Shown piece after piece: positions 33,893 to 45,779 of a stretch of 64,000 nucleotides of DNA (positions are counted from its first letter, which is position 1; each line of letters starts with the position of its first letter). Position numbers and translations under genes: made by a program. Location: positions 12,188,001 through 12,252,000 of the forward strand of contig NC_063157.1 of assembly GCF_020921035.1 (NCBI RefSeq), in the 5' to 3' direction. The notes below the pieces were generated by a model that was not told where the DNA came from, searched no databases, and was given only the letters and a program-made list of their open reading frames with translations. This stretch comes from Rhodamnia argentea (lineage: Eukaryota > Streptophyta > Magnoliopsida > Myrtales > Myrtaceae).

Positions 33893-36079
33893 GTCTTATG
33901 TGCTTAATTATTCCGACAATGGCTCTACTAACAGTATCAATAAAAAGTTGGACATGTTAGATAGCAATTCAAAGTAGACATCGCTTTGACACATTATAGC
34001 GGGTGAGGCTAGGTAATACATGCCACAGGCAAACAAAAATCACGCTAACCATGTTCGGTTCATGGCCATGGAATCATACCTAAATCCCATTCCAAATAAC
34101 CAATTTTCTGGAGATGGGGTTCCTTTTCACATTATTGTCCTCCAATGGAAACATATTAACAGTTCACAGAAGCATTTTCACTAACATTTCATCTGCGACG
34201 CTGCAAAATCTCGTTGTACATCAACAAACAGTAAGTCAACCCTTTTGCACCAAACCCACGGCGACAAAGATGAAGCCATGTCCATGAACTTCAAGCTATG
34301 ACGGAGAAGTTACCTCAAGCTATCGTGATACTCGTTCTTATCTTTGCTTTGTCCTAGACAAAGATCCAATCATGATAGCGAATGGAGTAACGGTACCTTG
34401 GCCAAGCTTGCGGCGGGGGTGGGGGTCGTGACGATGATGAATGAAGCTCACCACTTCACGAGTCGGTTGAATTCGCTAGTTATTTCTTTTTCCCCGGGAT
34501 CGCCATATCAGCTCTACCCGAATAGTTAAATTCCGCAACTTTAGGGGAATCCAGTTCTCGGGTGATTTTAGTCCATGTTGATGAATCCGTCCAAACATGG
34601 TTTGGAATGGCATTCCATTACCATACCACATTCCAAGGTGAACCAAACAAGGTCTCGGTGTCATGGGCATATCGAAATTGGGTTTGAGAAAGTGATGGCA
34701 GGACATAACAGTGGATTTCAAGATCAGCCAAGCGGAAAATCCTGGTTTGTTTATTGCAGATTGGCGAAGGACAGTACCCAGAGATGATTACCAGCAACAA
34801 CCAGAAAGGAGAAACAAAGAACACAGAGATGGGTATGAACAATAGGCAGTGACTTGATCCTACGACAACACTTTGCAATTAACAACACCATCATTTGCAA
34901 GGAAGCAGAAAATGGAAGTGGCCAATCCCCAAAGAAAAAGAAATTTAAAAATCCAGAGAGAGAGACCCACCAGTCATAGCAAAAACAGAGAGAGCCTTGT
35001 GAGAGCGCGAGCGCGAGAGAGAGAGAGAGTGATTGAGAAGCTGCCCAGGCTGCTCCCGCCGTACGAAGAGCTCGATCAAATCAGTGAAATTGTCCACAGA
35101 GGGACTCGCTTCGTTCCCAAGGGTGGCGTCGTTCTTACGGTGTCCAGTGCGCTCCAGAAATCCATGGCGAAAGAGAAAAAGATTCTTCTTTTTTTCTCGT
35201 TCCGGGGGACATTTTGCGTTTCCCGAGAATCTGCGCCGGAAAATCCTCCGCTCCCGGTTGGTGATGACGGACCTCCTCAATCTTTTGGGCGATGGAGTGG
35301 ATGGGCCCATACCCAGGTTAGGGCCTGGGCCTGCCAATAGGGCCTTTTCGGAATTTAAAAAAAAAAAGAAAAAAGAAAAAGAAAACTCTTGAGATTTTTT
35401 TACCATGACAAAACTCATTCTGCCTGTCCGAGGAGTTTGATTATAAGACATGTTTTCCTAACATATTGTAACTCAATGGTAAGCGCACTAAAAGTCTCAA
35501 AACTTGCCAAAAGTGTAATTAAGCTATAAAACTTATCAAATGGGTGCAAGCATGTTCATCCAACTAGATTAATGGAAAATGTTGACTTGACTTTTTGTTG
35601 TTTTCTTTTTTGTATGTGGCGATGCCGTGGTTAAAAGGGCGGCGTTTTGGTCTAAATCTGATTTTTCTTAATACAATTTTGTTCATATAATATTCAAAAT
35701 AAGCAAACCTTTTAAAACAACATAAAAAAAAAAAAAAACTTGAGCGATTTGTTGTTGCTTCAACTTTCAATTTTCCTTCTTCAACTCAAATATCAACTTG
35801 CGAGCAGATTTATACACTAAACATAATTCATCAATATACTCCAACAGTTCGTCGGGGATCTCGGTTCGAAATATTTAATTATTTATCTTCACATTTAGTA
35901 TGCTCCAAGTCTATGTCTTTAGAGCTTTTTTTTTTTTTAACTTTTCAAACTTCCATTTCTTCTTTTTCAAGAGTGGGCAATTTGATTTGATATACCACGT
36001 TTCCTGCTTTCAAAACAAATTTTATCCTTACTATGCTATTTGGCATCGAACTGCTTCTTCTATTCATTTTGCTTGAATT
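33893..36079. other. Upstream region of the phosphoglycerate mutase gene; AT-rich beyond
   Basis: 34900-35210 is rich in GA/GCGA tracts on the plus strand (CT-rich on the minus strand), resembling a plant leader exon. It could be a distal 5' exon of the minus-strand mutase gene or of an unrecognised transcript. Open frames there match no family. 35400-36080 is AT-rich with long T runs and no gene. Confidence 0.35.
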
Positions 36080-36480
36080 GCTTTCTTCCTTTAAAGTTTA
36101 TTTCCTTTCTGGCCATGTTTCTTTAACTTCATCATTAGTGCAAGTTCATCGTCACCGTCATCTTTCTCTTCCTCAGAGACCGTATCACCCCGAGTCATGA
36201 ACGTTAGATTTCAAGACAATTGATTTCTTACCATTTGATAAATCCTCATCATCTATATGTTCGGCTTCGTAAGACATAACAATTTCAATGAGCTCATCAA
36301 CAGTGAGGGCCATGGTCCTCTGTGTTCGCACGAATGAATGTTTTGATATTGTTCCGATCCTTAGAGAGTGCTCGCAGAAAAGCTTGTTTACTCTATCTTG
36401 AGCTGAGATTGGTTTCTATTGATGCCCGAGACCATCGACGATTTAAGTAAATCAGATTTTTTTAGCAGCAAGAGTAGGGG
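36080..36480 (-). pseudogene. Copia gag remnant
   Basis: On the minus strand, 36325-36185 reads ALTVDELIEIVMSYEAEH then KKSIVLKSN. After a frame break comes a stretch readable as EEEKDDGDDELALMMKLKK. These are hallmarks of the UBN2-type gag C-terminal half ahead of the zinc knuckle. Stops and shifts are frequent, and no pol or LTR is nearby. Confidence 0.65.
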
Positions 36481-37168
36481 CAATACCCAAGAACTTTCCC
36501 TGCAACCTGTTGAATTGGAAGCACAACTAGGTGAGCAAATCGTGTACAATGGCAACCCTATTAATTAGGATTATCAACATTGACAAAGTCATCGTACTCA
36601 TGTCGATTACTTATGTCGGTCCGCATAGTTGCCAAAACAATTAAATATGATGACAAGTTGTATTTTGTTGATAAGGGGATGTTTTCCTCGTTTTATTAAT
36701 CCTGCGAGAAAGACTCGAGCTCCACCTTCATTGTCCATCGAAATTAAATAAATTTTATTCGACATAATGGTAAAATGAGTTTCATAATTTAAAAAAAATG
36801 TTTAAAAATTTTAAATCTCGCCGGCTTTGATTTGACTGTTTTTGTTAAATTTTTACTGAAAGTTGTCTTATTAAATCAAATTAATCGAAATGTGACGAAG
36901 CAGTGCACATTGTCCTCTCAAAAACAAAAGAATTCCTGGGATTTATTTGCTATTCCAACCGTCGTAGGCAGCAATCTTGTGGCCTTAATTTCTTTCCACT
37001 TGGGCCTTCTTGTCTTTGTTTCTTTTAGATTGCGGCCTTTCGGCCACAGCCTTGTTCATTATATTTTGGCACTACTCTTTTTTCGTTTGTAGTTACAAAA
37101 CATGTGTATCCACTCAATTACATTCCAAAAAAAAAAAAAAATGACATTCCAAAATCTTAAATTTTCAC
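36481..37168. other. Intergenic, no supported gene
   Basis: AT-rich, with an A run at 37127-37140. The 86-codon plus-strand frame at 36832 is Phe/Leu-rich without family resemblance. Confidence 0.4.
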
Positions 37169-37171
37169 TTA

Positions 37172-37386
37172 GGCTCCGTTTGTTTGACAAAAAATGAACG
37201 ATTTAAAAAAAAAATTCTCAAAAATAACTGTTTGCATGGCTTACAAAAATGAATGAACAAAAATATTTTCATTATCGACGAAAGTTTTGAACATAAATTG
37301 TTATCGATGATGAAAATATTTTCAATTGATTAATTATTTCAAGCGATATAAAACACCATCTTTTGAAAAATATTTGTCAAACGGTT
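37172..37386. mobile_element. 'GGCTCCGTTTGTTT' MITE, copy
   Basis: Begins after TTA (37169-37171) with GGCTCCGTTTGTTTGAC. The right end is eroded to 'gtcaaacgg'. Interior phrases 'ttcaattgattaattattt' and 'caagcgat' match the better-preserved copy at 45551-45776. Confidence 0.65.
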
Positions 37387-37719
37387 CATCTTCCGCAAAA
37401 GAAACAGTCTTAAGTACCTTGTTGCATTTTCCAATTTGACAATACAACAATACACTCTCATTTTTGTAGTTTTGTATTGAGGCACCACATTACATCTCAT
37501 AACAAATTTTGACAGATTTGGTTTTTAAATTGAGGTTTCTCGAGGGAATGCAAATTGAATGTTTTCTGGGTGATTGGGTTTAGTCCAATTAAAGTAAAGG
37601 ATACAAAATGGTAAGAATGCAAAAACTTGGTGAGAGCTTTTGTCTATTATAGATTTGTCCTTATAAATGTAATCTTTACTTTCCCCTTCAGAAAAAGTGG
37701 AAACAAATGAAAAAGGGGA

Positions 37720-37943
37720 TAATCATTTAAAACTTCTTAAATTTATTATACGAATATCAATTTCGGCCAACTTAATCCTAAATATTTTGCTGATTTACTA
37801 ATGATTTAATCCTTCTAGCCAATTTTGACCAGAAATCACTAATGAGGATACCAATTATCCTACAAGGCACGATGGGGGCTAACATAGATAATTTTTATAA
37901 TTTGGTAATTTTTTTATATTTTCACGTTTCTCTTATTTTTGTT

Positions 37944-38003
<60 letters not shown>

Positions 38004-38110
38004 GAATGTAGCGAGGGCTCGTGGACCTTGTTGTGGTAGATGATGGCGTCCTCTGTCAGCCACCGTTGAGGCTAGAAGAACTACATTGATTTTATAGAAT
38101 ATGATTAGGA
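37720..38110. repeat. Left arm of MULE-like family plus (CT)n microsatellite
   Basis: 37740-37880 carries 'taatcctaaatattttgctg' and 'ttttgaccagaaatcac' phrases of the MULE-like family. A (CT)n tract of about 25 units occupies 37947-37996. No right arm is adjacent. Confidence 0.6.
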
Positions 38111-38117
38111 TTTTTTT

Positions 38118-38555
38118 ATAATATTGTCGGTGGAAATACAAATGGTTTCTGAACTTTAATCTAATGTACAATGTAGTCTCCGAACTTTTAATTTGGCCAA
38201 TATGGTCCATGAACTTTATCCCAATGCGCAATGTAGTCCCTGAACTTTTAATCCGATCAAAATGGTCCCTGAATTTTTTAAACATGTTTAACTTAGTTCT
38301 TGAATTATAGAAAGATGTTAAATGTAGTCTTTTTATTAATTCACGTTCGGGGACGATTTTGAACAATTTCTTATAGTTTAAGAACTGAGTTGAATATGTT
38401 TCAAAAGTTTTGAGATCACAATAAACAAATTAAAATTTCAGAAATCATATTACACATTGGATTAAAGTTCAAAAACCATATTAATCGAATTAAAAAAAAT
38501 CAAGAATCACATTACATATTGAGCCAAAGTTTAGGAACTCTTTGTGTTACTTTCC
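38118..38555. repeat. Inverted-repeat element, 'tggtccctgaac' family
   Basis: Left arm (38128-38300): direct copies of 'aatgtagtccctgaactttt'. Right arm (38385-38545): the inverse phrase, for example 'attggattaaagttc'. Non-coding foldback element; no target duplication identified. Confidence 0.65.
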
Positions 38556-38799
38556 CAAAGTATTATAATTGTGGTGTTGAAATTAAGAAGATAGACATGC
38601 CTTCGAACCATCCCCTCAACACATGGAATGATTTCTCGTAATAGCAATGCGACGTGGTTGTCTACTTGTCTGTCTATTGTTCTTTGTGCTCCGACCATAC
38701 CGCCATCTGCACATTGAATTCGTTCGCATTTATTGGGTCAAGAGAATTGTGCGAAGAAACATTAAAATTATGCTTTTGTGGGGCCACACATTCTGTAAT

Positions 38800-39415
38800 G
38801 GTTTTTTGGATATAAAAAAAAGGCTTAAATATATTATAATAGTGTCAATATAGTCAAAACTTTTTAATTTAACCAATTAAATACTATTTCTTATGATAAT
38901 TTGTCAATTCAATCTATTCGGATAATTTTGACCAAAAATAAGTTACGCGAATGCCGATCGTCCCACTTGGCAGCACCAGCACTGACTTAGACATTTTTTT
39001 TATCTTAATATTTTATGAACTATTTCTCCTTTTTTTCCTTTTTATTTTTTGTTTTTTCATTGTGGCCGGCCGGGCAACGCTCGACCTCGCGGCCATCGGG
39101 CGAGGCCTGCCCTTGTTAGTGACCGCAAGGATCTAACCCACGCAAGGACATAATAAAAATAAATAAATAAAAAGACAAAAAGAGGGAAATTCATAACATA
39201 TTATGAAACTATAAAAAAGAAAATTGTCTACGTCAACGCCAATGGCATTGCGCAAAATGGTTGGCACTTACATCAGCTATTTCCGATCAAAATTGGTCGG
39301 ATGGATGGAATTGGCGAATTATCAAAATATATATAGGACTAAGTTGATCAAATTAAAAGGTTTATGATTGAATTGACACAATTGCTGTAGTTTTAGGATT
39401 CTTTTATCATTTTCG
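38800..39415. mobile_element. MULE-like MITE, degenerate copy
   Basis: Left arm 38815-38960, right arm 39225-39410 with 'aggactaagttgatcaaatt'. The GC-rich core at 39063-39130 contains 'ggccggccgggcaacgctcg'. Arms are inverse to each other. Ends not sharply defined. Confidence 0.65.
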
Positions 39416-41485
39416 CAGTGAAAAAGTACAAGGCACCTTTGTTTTGTTTAATTAACTATATGAAATATTTTCTTATAAAAAAAAGTCTCTCGCGCAATTC
39501 TCTTGACTCTATTAGTAGATAATAATGTAAATTACCTCAATGTTCCTTGCATTTTGACATATTTGGTAAATATAAATATATATATATTCCGATACTACCT
39601 CTAGCTTATATTTTTAATTCATCGATTCTCTTTCCATTTTTATTTCTTTCTAAATTTCTTTTTTTATCCTTTCTCTTTTTCTCTCTCCTTTTCTATAGTA
39701 GTTTTTTTTTTTTTTCACAACACGAAACAAATGTTTATATTTCCTTAGGATAAAGAAGGAATAATGCTAGACACATAGGATTAATTTGTGAAATTGACAT
39801 GCCAAATGCTATTGCAGATTGTAAGCAGGTAAAATTCACATTTACCATATACAACATTCAGCAAGAATTTGCTACAAAATACAGTATATAATTTCTTTTA
39901 GATGGATCCTAGTAATTACCTATCATTGGTCGAAAAAGGGCTCTGTAGTGCTGTTGGGGTTTTTTTTTTTTACAATATAGTGTTCCAGTCGAGGGATAGT
40001 AGTCGGACGAAAGCGAGTGATGTCAATCGCCACCATCCTGCATCGCTCGCCATGTTGACGTGTATAGCAAACCACGCTAATCGCAACAAAAACGACTGCT
40101 TTATGTACGAAATGCAACAAATTATGTTCCAAAGTTATGGATTAAATTTTATTACGAGGAGTATTGTTTTTTTTTTCAGTTGGTTAATGAGGATTTAAAG
40201 ACAAGAATCAACAGAATCTGTAATGGTGGTCGGTTCATACCACGAGTGAAAAGTCCTTTTTTTTTTTTTTTTGCATGTTTGAAAGGTTGCGTTGTTTTTG
40301 TTTTGGGGGCACTTTTTTTTTTCTTTTCTGGGGGGACGCGTCAATTTGAAAACGAAGATTCCGAATGAACGGTGGTTAAGACAAACGGAATCTTCCGAAA
40401 CCAACGTAATCCACGTAGGACTCCAAATTCACTGTTTCGCACCCAAAATAAAAAAAAAAAAGAAGAAAAAGAAAAAAAAAATAAGGCGTGTCCTACAGCA
40501 CGCGGGCAAGCGAGGCGCGTGGAAGACACTCGGCCATACTACAGGATTAGCGCGTAGCGTCAGTCTGATGTGTATACTCTCTGTCCAATCCCATTCCGAA
40601 TGCATGTTTGACCATTCCGTCTCCGCATCTCCACGTGTCAATATAACGCACGATGCTCAATCGAACCTGTCTGTAAAACTGTGCACGCATCCGTTGACAC
40701 GTAGATTCGCATATAATTCTGCCAGAGTATGTTTGTGTGCGAATAATATTTGGGATTATGACGGACAGACGAAACGGCACTCGTTGCTTTTACTTGAGCC
40801 GGAGCACACAGGCCCCGAGTGAATTTCAATGTACTCGTCCAATACACGTGAATCGGATGACCTAAGACGTGTTTATAGAGCTTAATCCGAGTCAAATGAT
40901 ACAGAGGGAGACACATAATTGGCCAACGAGGTGGAAAAACAAGAACGGTCGAGTCAACTCAAAGTTGGAATGAAGTCTCCATGTTTGGTCAAAAGCCAAA
41001 AAAGAGACCAAAAAAAAGGAAAAATCGCAATTTTCCATTCAAAGGATCTTTCCTCGTCAGCCTGATTCATTTCCCCAGTCGGTCGTGACGCGAGATTCTT
41101 GCGCACGCCACCTATACTTGGGGGAGAGGCCCAGTTGAATGCTTCCTCACACCAGAAAAAGTAAACACAACATCATCGTCTTCATCATCACCACGCCTAT
41201 TCATAGTCCAATCACTTCCCCTCTCTTTAAAAAAGCTCCCCGTTCGATCGAGCTTTCCATCATCAAGGGCCCGATCGAATCTTCTTCAACAACCCCCCCT
41301 CTTCGAATTTGCGCCACGAGAGAAGGGGTTGAAAGAAGCCCACCAAATCCGACCCTTTTCGCTACCAGAATCCAGAATCCCCGACCGACCCTGTTCCAAT
41401 CGCACTGTGTCTTGATTCTGTTTTCCTTCTCTGTTCTTTTTTTCCTCTCTGAAATCCTTGTGCACCGACCCATTTCGTAATTCGT
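39416..41485. other. Intergenic and proline dehydrogenase promoter
   Basis: 39416-40500 is AT-rich with long T and A runs. 40500-41485 is less AT-rich and lies directly upstream of the proline dehydrogenase gene. CCAAT occurs at about 41208 and a weak TATA-like 'tttaaaaaag' at about 41225. The ACTCAT proline-response element known from Arabidopsis proline dehydrogenase promoters was not seen in the 600 bp before the start codon. Confidence 0.45.
40632..40637. promoter_or_regulatory. G-box (CCACGTGTC context)
   Basis: CACGTG in an ABRE-like context about 850 bp upstream of the proline dehydrogenase start. A second CACGTG lies at 40845-40850. bZIP/bHLH binding is inferred from the motif only. 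Confidence 0.4.
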
Positions 41486-43847
41486 ATGGCGTCACGCATA
41501 GTCCGGCGCCTCCCTTCGAGCCTCCTCCGCTTCCGCTGCCGGTCTCTGAACTCGACCCCTTCTTCCTCCGCCGACGCCGCCGCCGCCGCCCTCTCTCCCC
41601 TGAACTTCGTCGGGAAGCGCGTGCCCGCCATCGAGAAATTGGCCCCCGCCGCGGCGATCGACCTGGACAACACCGAGCGGCTCTTCGCCGGGGTGCCGAC
41701 CACGAAGCTGCTGCGGTCGTCGGCCACCCTGCACGCGGCCGCGGTGGAGCCCGTGGTCGACGCGGGCACGTGGGTCATGCGGTCGAGGCTCATGGACGTG
41801 GGCCCCGTGCGCGGCGCCGTGCTGGGGGCGGTAAGGCGCACGTTCTTCGAGCACTTCTGCGCCGGGGAGGACGCGGAGGAGACGGTCAGGACGGTGGGGA
41901 AGCTGAACCGCACCGGCCTGAGGGGGATGCTGGATTACGCGCTGGAGGACGCGGAGGACAACGAGGCGTGCGATCGGAACACCGCGGAGTTCCTCCACAC
42001 CGTCGAGTCCGCCAGATCGCTTCCGCCTTCTTCTGTGAGTCGTTCTTTTTCCTTCTTTATTAAGATTTCGTCTCGCGCGTGTTTCTTGTCATTAGGACGC
42101 CAATCTTGTTTTAGGTTCTCAGTTTACGGCTCTCTGCTTAGGAGGCTAGTCTTAGGATTGCGACGGTTGGTGTTTTGGCAGGAATTTGCGGTGTATTCTT
42201 TCGTGCCGTAGTGGAGAGTCTTGCACGTAACGGAGAAGAACGAGACAAACTAGCATTCTTTGTGGTCGGAAATGGAGGAATTATAACTATAAGCATGAGC
42301 TTGTCCTTTCTGGCCGTGGAAAAGTAATATGGAATCTCGAATCTTGAACGATTCCGTGTGGCAGTTTCTCTTCGATTTCATTCTCATGATCCTCGAGTGT
42401 GACAGAAGGAAAAGAAAAGAGAGATTCTGGTTCTCGCGAGTTAAAGTTGGGATACTGTTCTCAAAAAGTTTGAAGAATCAAGTCCATCTTGTCCCACCAT
42501 AGAAATTTCTCAGCAACCCACTTACGAAAATGACGTTTCCCAGATCGCATTTGAACAGTTGTTGTGGTTACTTTGTTGTTGATGAGTCGTTTTTGATGTA
42601 CCCTAGTGGTCCTTTCTCATGTAATTCTCAGTTAATGTCCTAGAATTTCGCCTTAAATCTGAAATGGCTTGTGCTGCTGTTGTCGCAGGTGAGTTTCGTT
42701 GTCGCGAAGATCACGGCGATCTGCCCCATCGATCTGCTCAACCGTGTGAGCGACCTGCTCCGCTGGCAATGCAAGGACCCGTCGTTCCACCTCCCTTGGA
42801 AGTTCGATTCCTTCCCGATGTTCTCTCTCTCGAGCCCGCTCTACCACACGCCTTGCCGGCCCGAGCACTTGACCCCTCAGGAGGAGCGCGATCTCCTACT
42901 AGCCCACCAGAGACTGCAGACGCTCTGCCAGAAATGCCAAGAGGCCAACATCCCTCTGTGCATCGATGCAGAGTACACCGCCGTCCAGCCTGCCATCGAC
43001 TACTTCACGTACTCCGCGATAGTCGCGCACAACAAGCATGAGCCAGTCGTGTACAGCACGATGCAGGCCTATCTGAAGGACGCGAGGGAGAGATTATTGT
43101 TGGCGACTGAGGAGGCTGAGAAAATGGGAGTGGTGATGGGCATCAAGTTGGTGAGAGGGGCTTACATGTCTAGCGAAACGAAGCTGGCACATTCCCTGGG
43201 TCAGGAGTCGCCAATTCACAATACCATCCAAGATACTCACGATTGCTACAACGAATGCGCATTGTTCATGCTCGAGAAGATAGGCAGCAGGTCTGGCGCG
43301 GTCGTTCTCGCCACCCACAATGTCGAATCAGGTGAAGAAATATCGAAATCTGCTCTGATCATGCACGAAAATTCATCCTGAGACACATGAATTTTTTCGA
43401 GCCTTATCAATCTTTGCTGTATGTTTGTGGACAGGGAAACTGGCCGCGGCGAAAGCGAGAGATTTGGGGATAGGGAACGGGAACCAGAGGCTCGAGTTCG
43501 CGCAGTTATATGGGATGGCGGACTCGTTTTCATTTGGCCTGAGGAACGCCGGGTTCCAAGTGAGCAAGTACATGCCGTTCGGCTCCGTGGATATGGTGAT
43601 CCCCTATCTCCTAAGGCGGGCTGAAGAGAACCGAGGGATGTTATCGGCCTCGACCATTGACCGGCAACTCATGAGGTAAATCGAATGGAACTTCCTACCC
43701 AGCTTCACCAACAAATGACTTTGTTGTCAAAAATTTCTCAGATCAGGACACAACCTTATGTGATCTCGACATTGATGTAAAAAATCTTTTTCTTATGATT
43801 TGTGCAGGAAGGAGTTGTGGAGGAGACTAAAAGCTGCAATTCTTTAA
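41486..43847 (+). CDS. ProDH: Proline dehydrogenase, mitochondrial
   Basis: Four exons: 41486-42034, 42689-43331, 43435-43675 and 43808-43847. GT/AG borders and phases 0, 1, 2 give 490 residues. The flavoenzyme oxidises proline to pyrroline-5-carboxylate in the mitochondrial matrix, the first step of proline breakdown. The N-terminus (MASRIVRRLPSSLLRFRCRS) is Arg/Ser-rich, a typical mitochondrial presequence. The PutA barrel shows CIDAEYTAVQPAIDYF, MGIKLVRGAYM, VVLATHNVESG and FAQLYGMADSFSF. The C-terminal segment YMPFGSVDMVIPYLLRRAEENRG carries the paired arginines that bind proline carboxylate. Exon 1 is extremely GC-rich, especially at third positions, unlike exons 3 and 4. The last exon encodes only about 13 residues. 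All key motifs are intact, so it should be functional. The Met at 41486 is the first in frame. Confidence 0.95.
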
Positions 43848-44549
43848 GGAGAAGAAACTGACTTCGAGAAGCAAATCAAGATTTCGAGAATTCTTATGAC
43901 TTTGAAGAATTAGGTGATCATTGATTGTAAAAAAATTGAATAATATCAGGGTGTAAATATGGTGTACGCTTGTGAATTGTGAATTATATCCGTTCAAGAT
44001 TGTGCACTGGAGTTGCAGGGTCAACTGAACTCTAGAGGTCAAAAAGTCAGCATATGGAATTGCTGCATGAGTGAATTTCTGCCCATTTAAATATATTTTT
44101 ACATATGACCACAAAAAAAATATTTTGACATATCTGTTTAACAATTAAAAATAAGTGAAAAAAATAATCCACATTTCACCCTAAAATATAAAACAAGCAC
44201 CCATTCATCTATGCGCGGTACGAGAGGGTGAAAGAGGTTCGAAGAAAAAAGAAGACAAAAAAAAAATAAAAAATAAAAAATAAAGAAGGCGAAGGTTGGC
44301 GAGGGCGAGTAAGAGCGAGAGGGTGGGACGGTTTGGGCGATTAGGGCCGAGCGGATTAGGCCGGAGGATTTTAGAATATTAGGTTTCTATAGATTTAGAT
44401 TTCGACCAATAAAATATGGAAATTTTTTAAATTCTACAACATGCATGTCGGAGTGGCTGTGCCAGAACGTAGGGCATATCGGAGTGGCAATTGTCGAATG
44501 TTCATGTTTGGATTTTTTACCCTATATTTGGGTCATAAATGCGTTCCTG
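43848..44549. other. Intergenic, no supported gene
   Basis: The first 100-200 bp are presumably the proline dehydrogenase 3' untranslated region. 44210-44350 is a purine-rich (GA/GGCGA) stretch. Nothing else recognisable. Confidence 0.45.
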
Positions 44550-45067
44550 AGGAAATGTTGACCACGGCCAATTCCTGAAGAGCAGACAAGTGCTCGGTCG
44601 TGTCGCTCCAGTACTTGTCTTGAAAGCTCGAGCAGACCTTGCTGTAGCCTGTCGCTCTAGCAGCCCTTGATCTTGTTCCAATTCTTGGTGCTGTTCACCC
44701 GCTTGTGCAACCAATGCGAGTAATCCCCGACCCGATACTCCTTATACCCTCGCTCGCTGAGAGCCTCACCTGCCCCCTTGCTCGTCCCGACCAAGGCGAA
44801 GACGGTGAAGCCGAACAAGAGGACATTGAGCAAGGACATGACGAGGAGGTAGAGCCAGAGGAGCCACGATGTGCCGCAGAATGCACCCACAAACCTGGCG
44901 AGGGAGACCAGCATGAGGAAGACGCCGAGGGCAATGACAGGCCCCTCGAGGAACTTCTTGCAGCCGGTGCCGGCCCGGCTGGAGAGCCACATGCCGGCGA
45001 ACGTGGTCGAGAGGAGGAAGGTGACGAGGCTGAGGATGCCCACGAGGTTGTTGCTCAGACGGACCCT
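44550..45067 (-). pseudogene. Tetraspanin pseudogene (TET7/8/9-like)
   Basis: The minus-strand frame reads VRLSNNLVGILSLVTFLLST, KFLEGPVIALGVFLMLVS, RFVGAFCGTSWLLWLYLL, VLLFGFTVFALVGTSKGAGE, RGYKEYRVGDYSHWLHKRV and NTKNWNKIKGC-like ends: the first three membrane helices and the start of the large extracellular loop. The codon where the family start Met is expected (before VRLSNN) is AGG at 45067. A stop follows KGC (about 44657). The rest of the loop continues in another frame as YSKVCSSFQDKYWSDTTEHL to about 44560, and then homology ends; the CCxxP region and helix 4 are missing. Start loss, frameshift and truncation make it a pseudogene. An open frame extends upstream of the AGG to 45214, but that part has no family resemblance. 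Confidence 0.85.
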
Positions 45068-45080
45068 GATGTCGGGGTTG

Positions 45081-45550
45081 AAAAAGGTGCGACCTTTGAG
45101 GTCGGTTTGCAATGCTGGCAGCGGTGTGGGGGGAGGCGCGGAGGCTACAACGACTGCACGCTGTGGCGACCAAAACCGACGCTGGTGATTTCTTTTATCA
45201 ATCAAATCTAACAAAGATAAAATACCTACCGTCTCAAATACTCACGTTAGATATCAATATATCCGAAATAAGCAACAACATAATGAATTGCTGCATGAAT
45301 GAATTTCAGCCCATTTAAATATCTTTTGACATTCAACCCAAAAACAAAATTTTTTTTTTTGACAGATCTGTCAAGTACTTAAACTAGAAAATGAATTGGT
45401 TGGCTTTCCTGGCTGTCTAATTTACTGCAGTTGCCACTATCAGAATATTAGCTGCTCCTCGGTCAGATTACTGAATTCATTTCATTTCAACTTATGTGAT
45501 TTAGGGAATCACCTCCTCTTAATTCCTAGGATCATATTTCCGTCAACTTA
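45081..45550. other. Intergenic, no supported gene
   Basis: AT-rich. A T run at about 45351-45360 follows text similar to 44080-44130 ('gaatttctgcccatttaaat'), which points to an old local duplication on both sides of the tetraspanin pseudogene. Confidence 0.45.
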
Positions 45551-45776
45551 GGCTCCGTTTGTTTCTCTAAAAATAAATAATATGTGAAATACTTTCCTAA
45601 AAATAATCTTTTGTATCGCTTACGGAAATAAATTGAATGTTTCCATCATCCATAAAAAAGTTTGGTCATAAACTACTTTCAACACTAAAACCATTTTCGA
45701 TTGACTAATTACTTCAAGCGACACAAATGATCATTTTTAGGAAAATATTTGTCAAATCGCGAAACAAACGAGGCCC
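45551..45776. mobile_element. 'GGCTCCGTTTGTTT' MITE, best copy
   Basis: 226 bp flanked by TTA (45548-45550 and 45777-45779). Termini GGCTCCGTTTGTTTC and, reversed, GGGCCTCGTTTGTTTC. Sub-terminal 'aaaatattt' / 'aaatactttcc' and 'gattgactaattacttcaag' are shared with copies near 37172, 46734, 52968 and 55275. The TTA target suggests Harbinger ancestry. Confidence 0.8.
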
Positions 45777-45779
45777 TTA

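Noticed and set aside
34873-35451. Open frames on both strands near a GA-rich stretch
   Set aside because: Driven by GA/CT tracts; no recognised domain. Kept only as a possible leader region.
37947-37996. Possible CRISPR-like or satellite array
   Set aside because: It is a simple (CT)n microsatellite; no spacer structure anywhere in the window.
40600-41485. ACTCAT-type proline-responsive element expected upstream of proline dehydrogenase
   Set aside because: Scanned by eye on both strands and not found; only G-boxes were seen.
41492-41998. Long antisense frame over proline dehydrogenase exon 1
   Set aside because: Shadow frame created by strong third-position GC bias of the real exon; Arg/Gly-rich with no family resemblance.
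44705-45211. 168-codon plus-strand frame opposite the tetraspanin pseudogene
   Set aside because: Antisense shadow; Glu/Gly-rich composition mirrors hydrophobic codons of the true strand.
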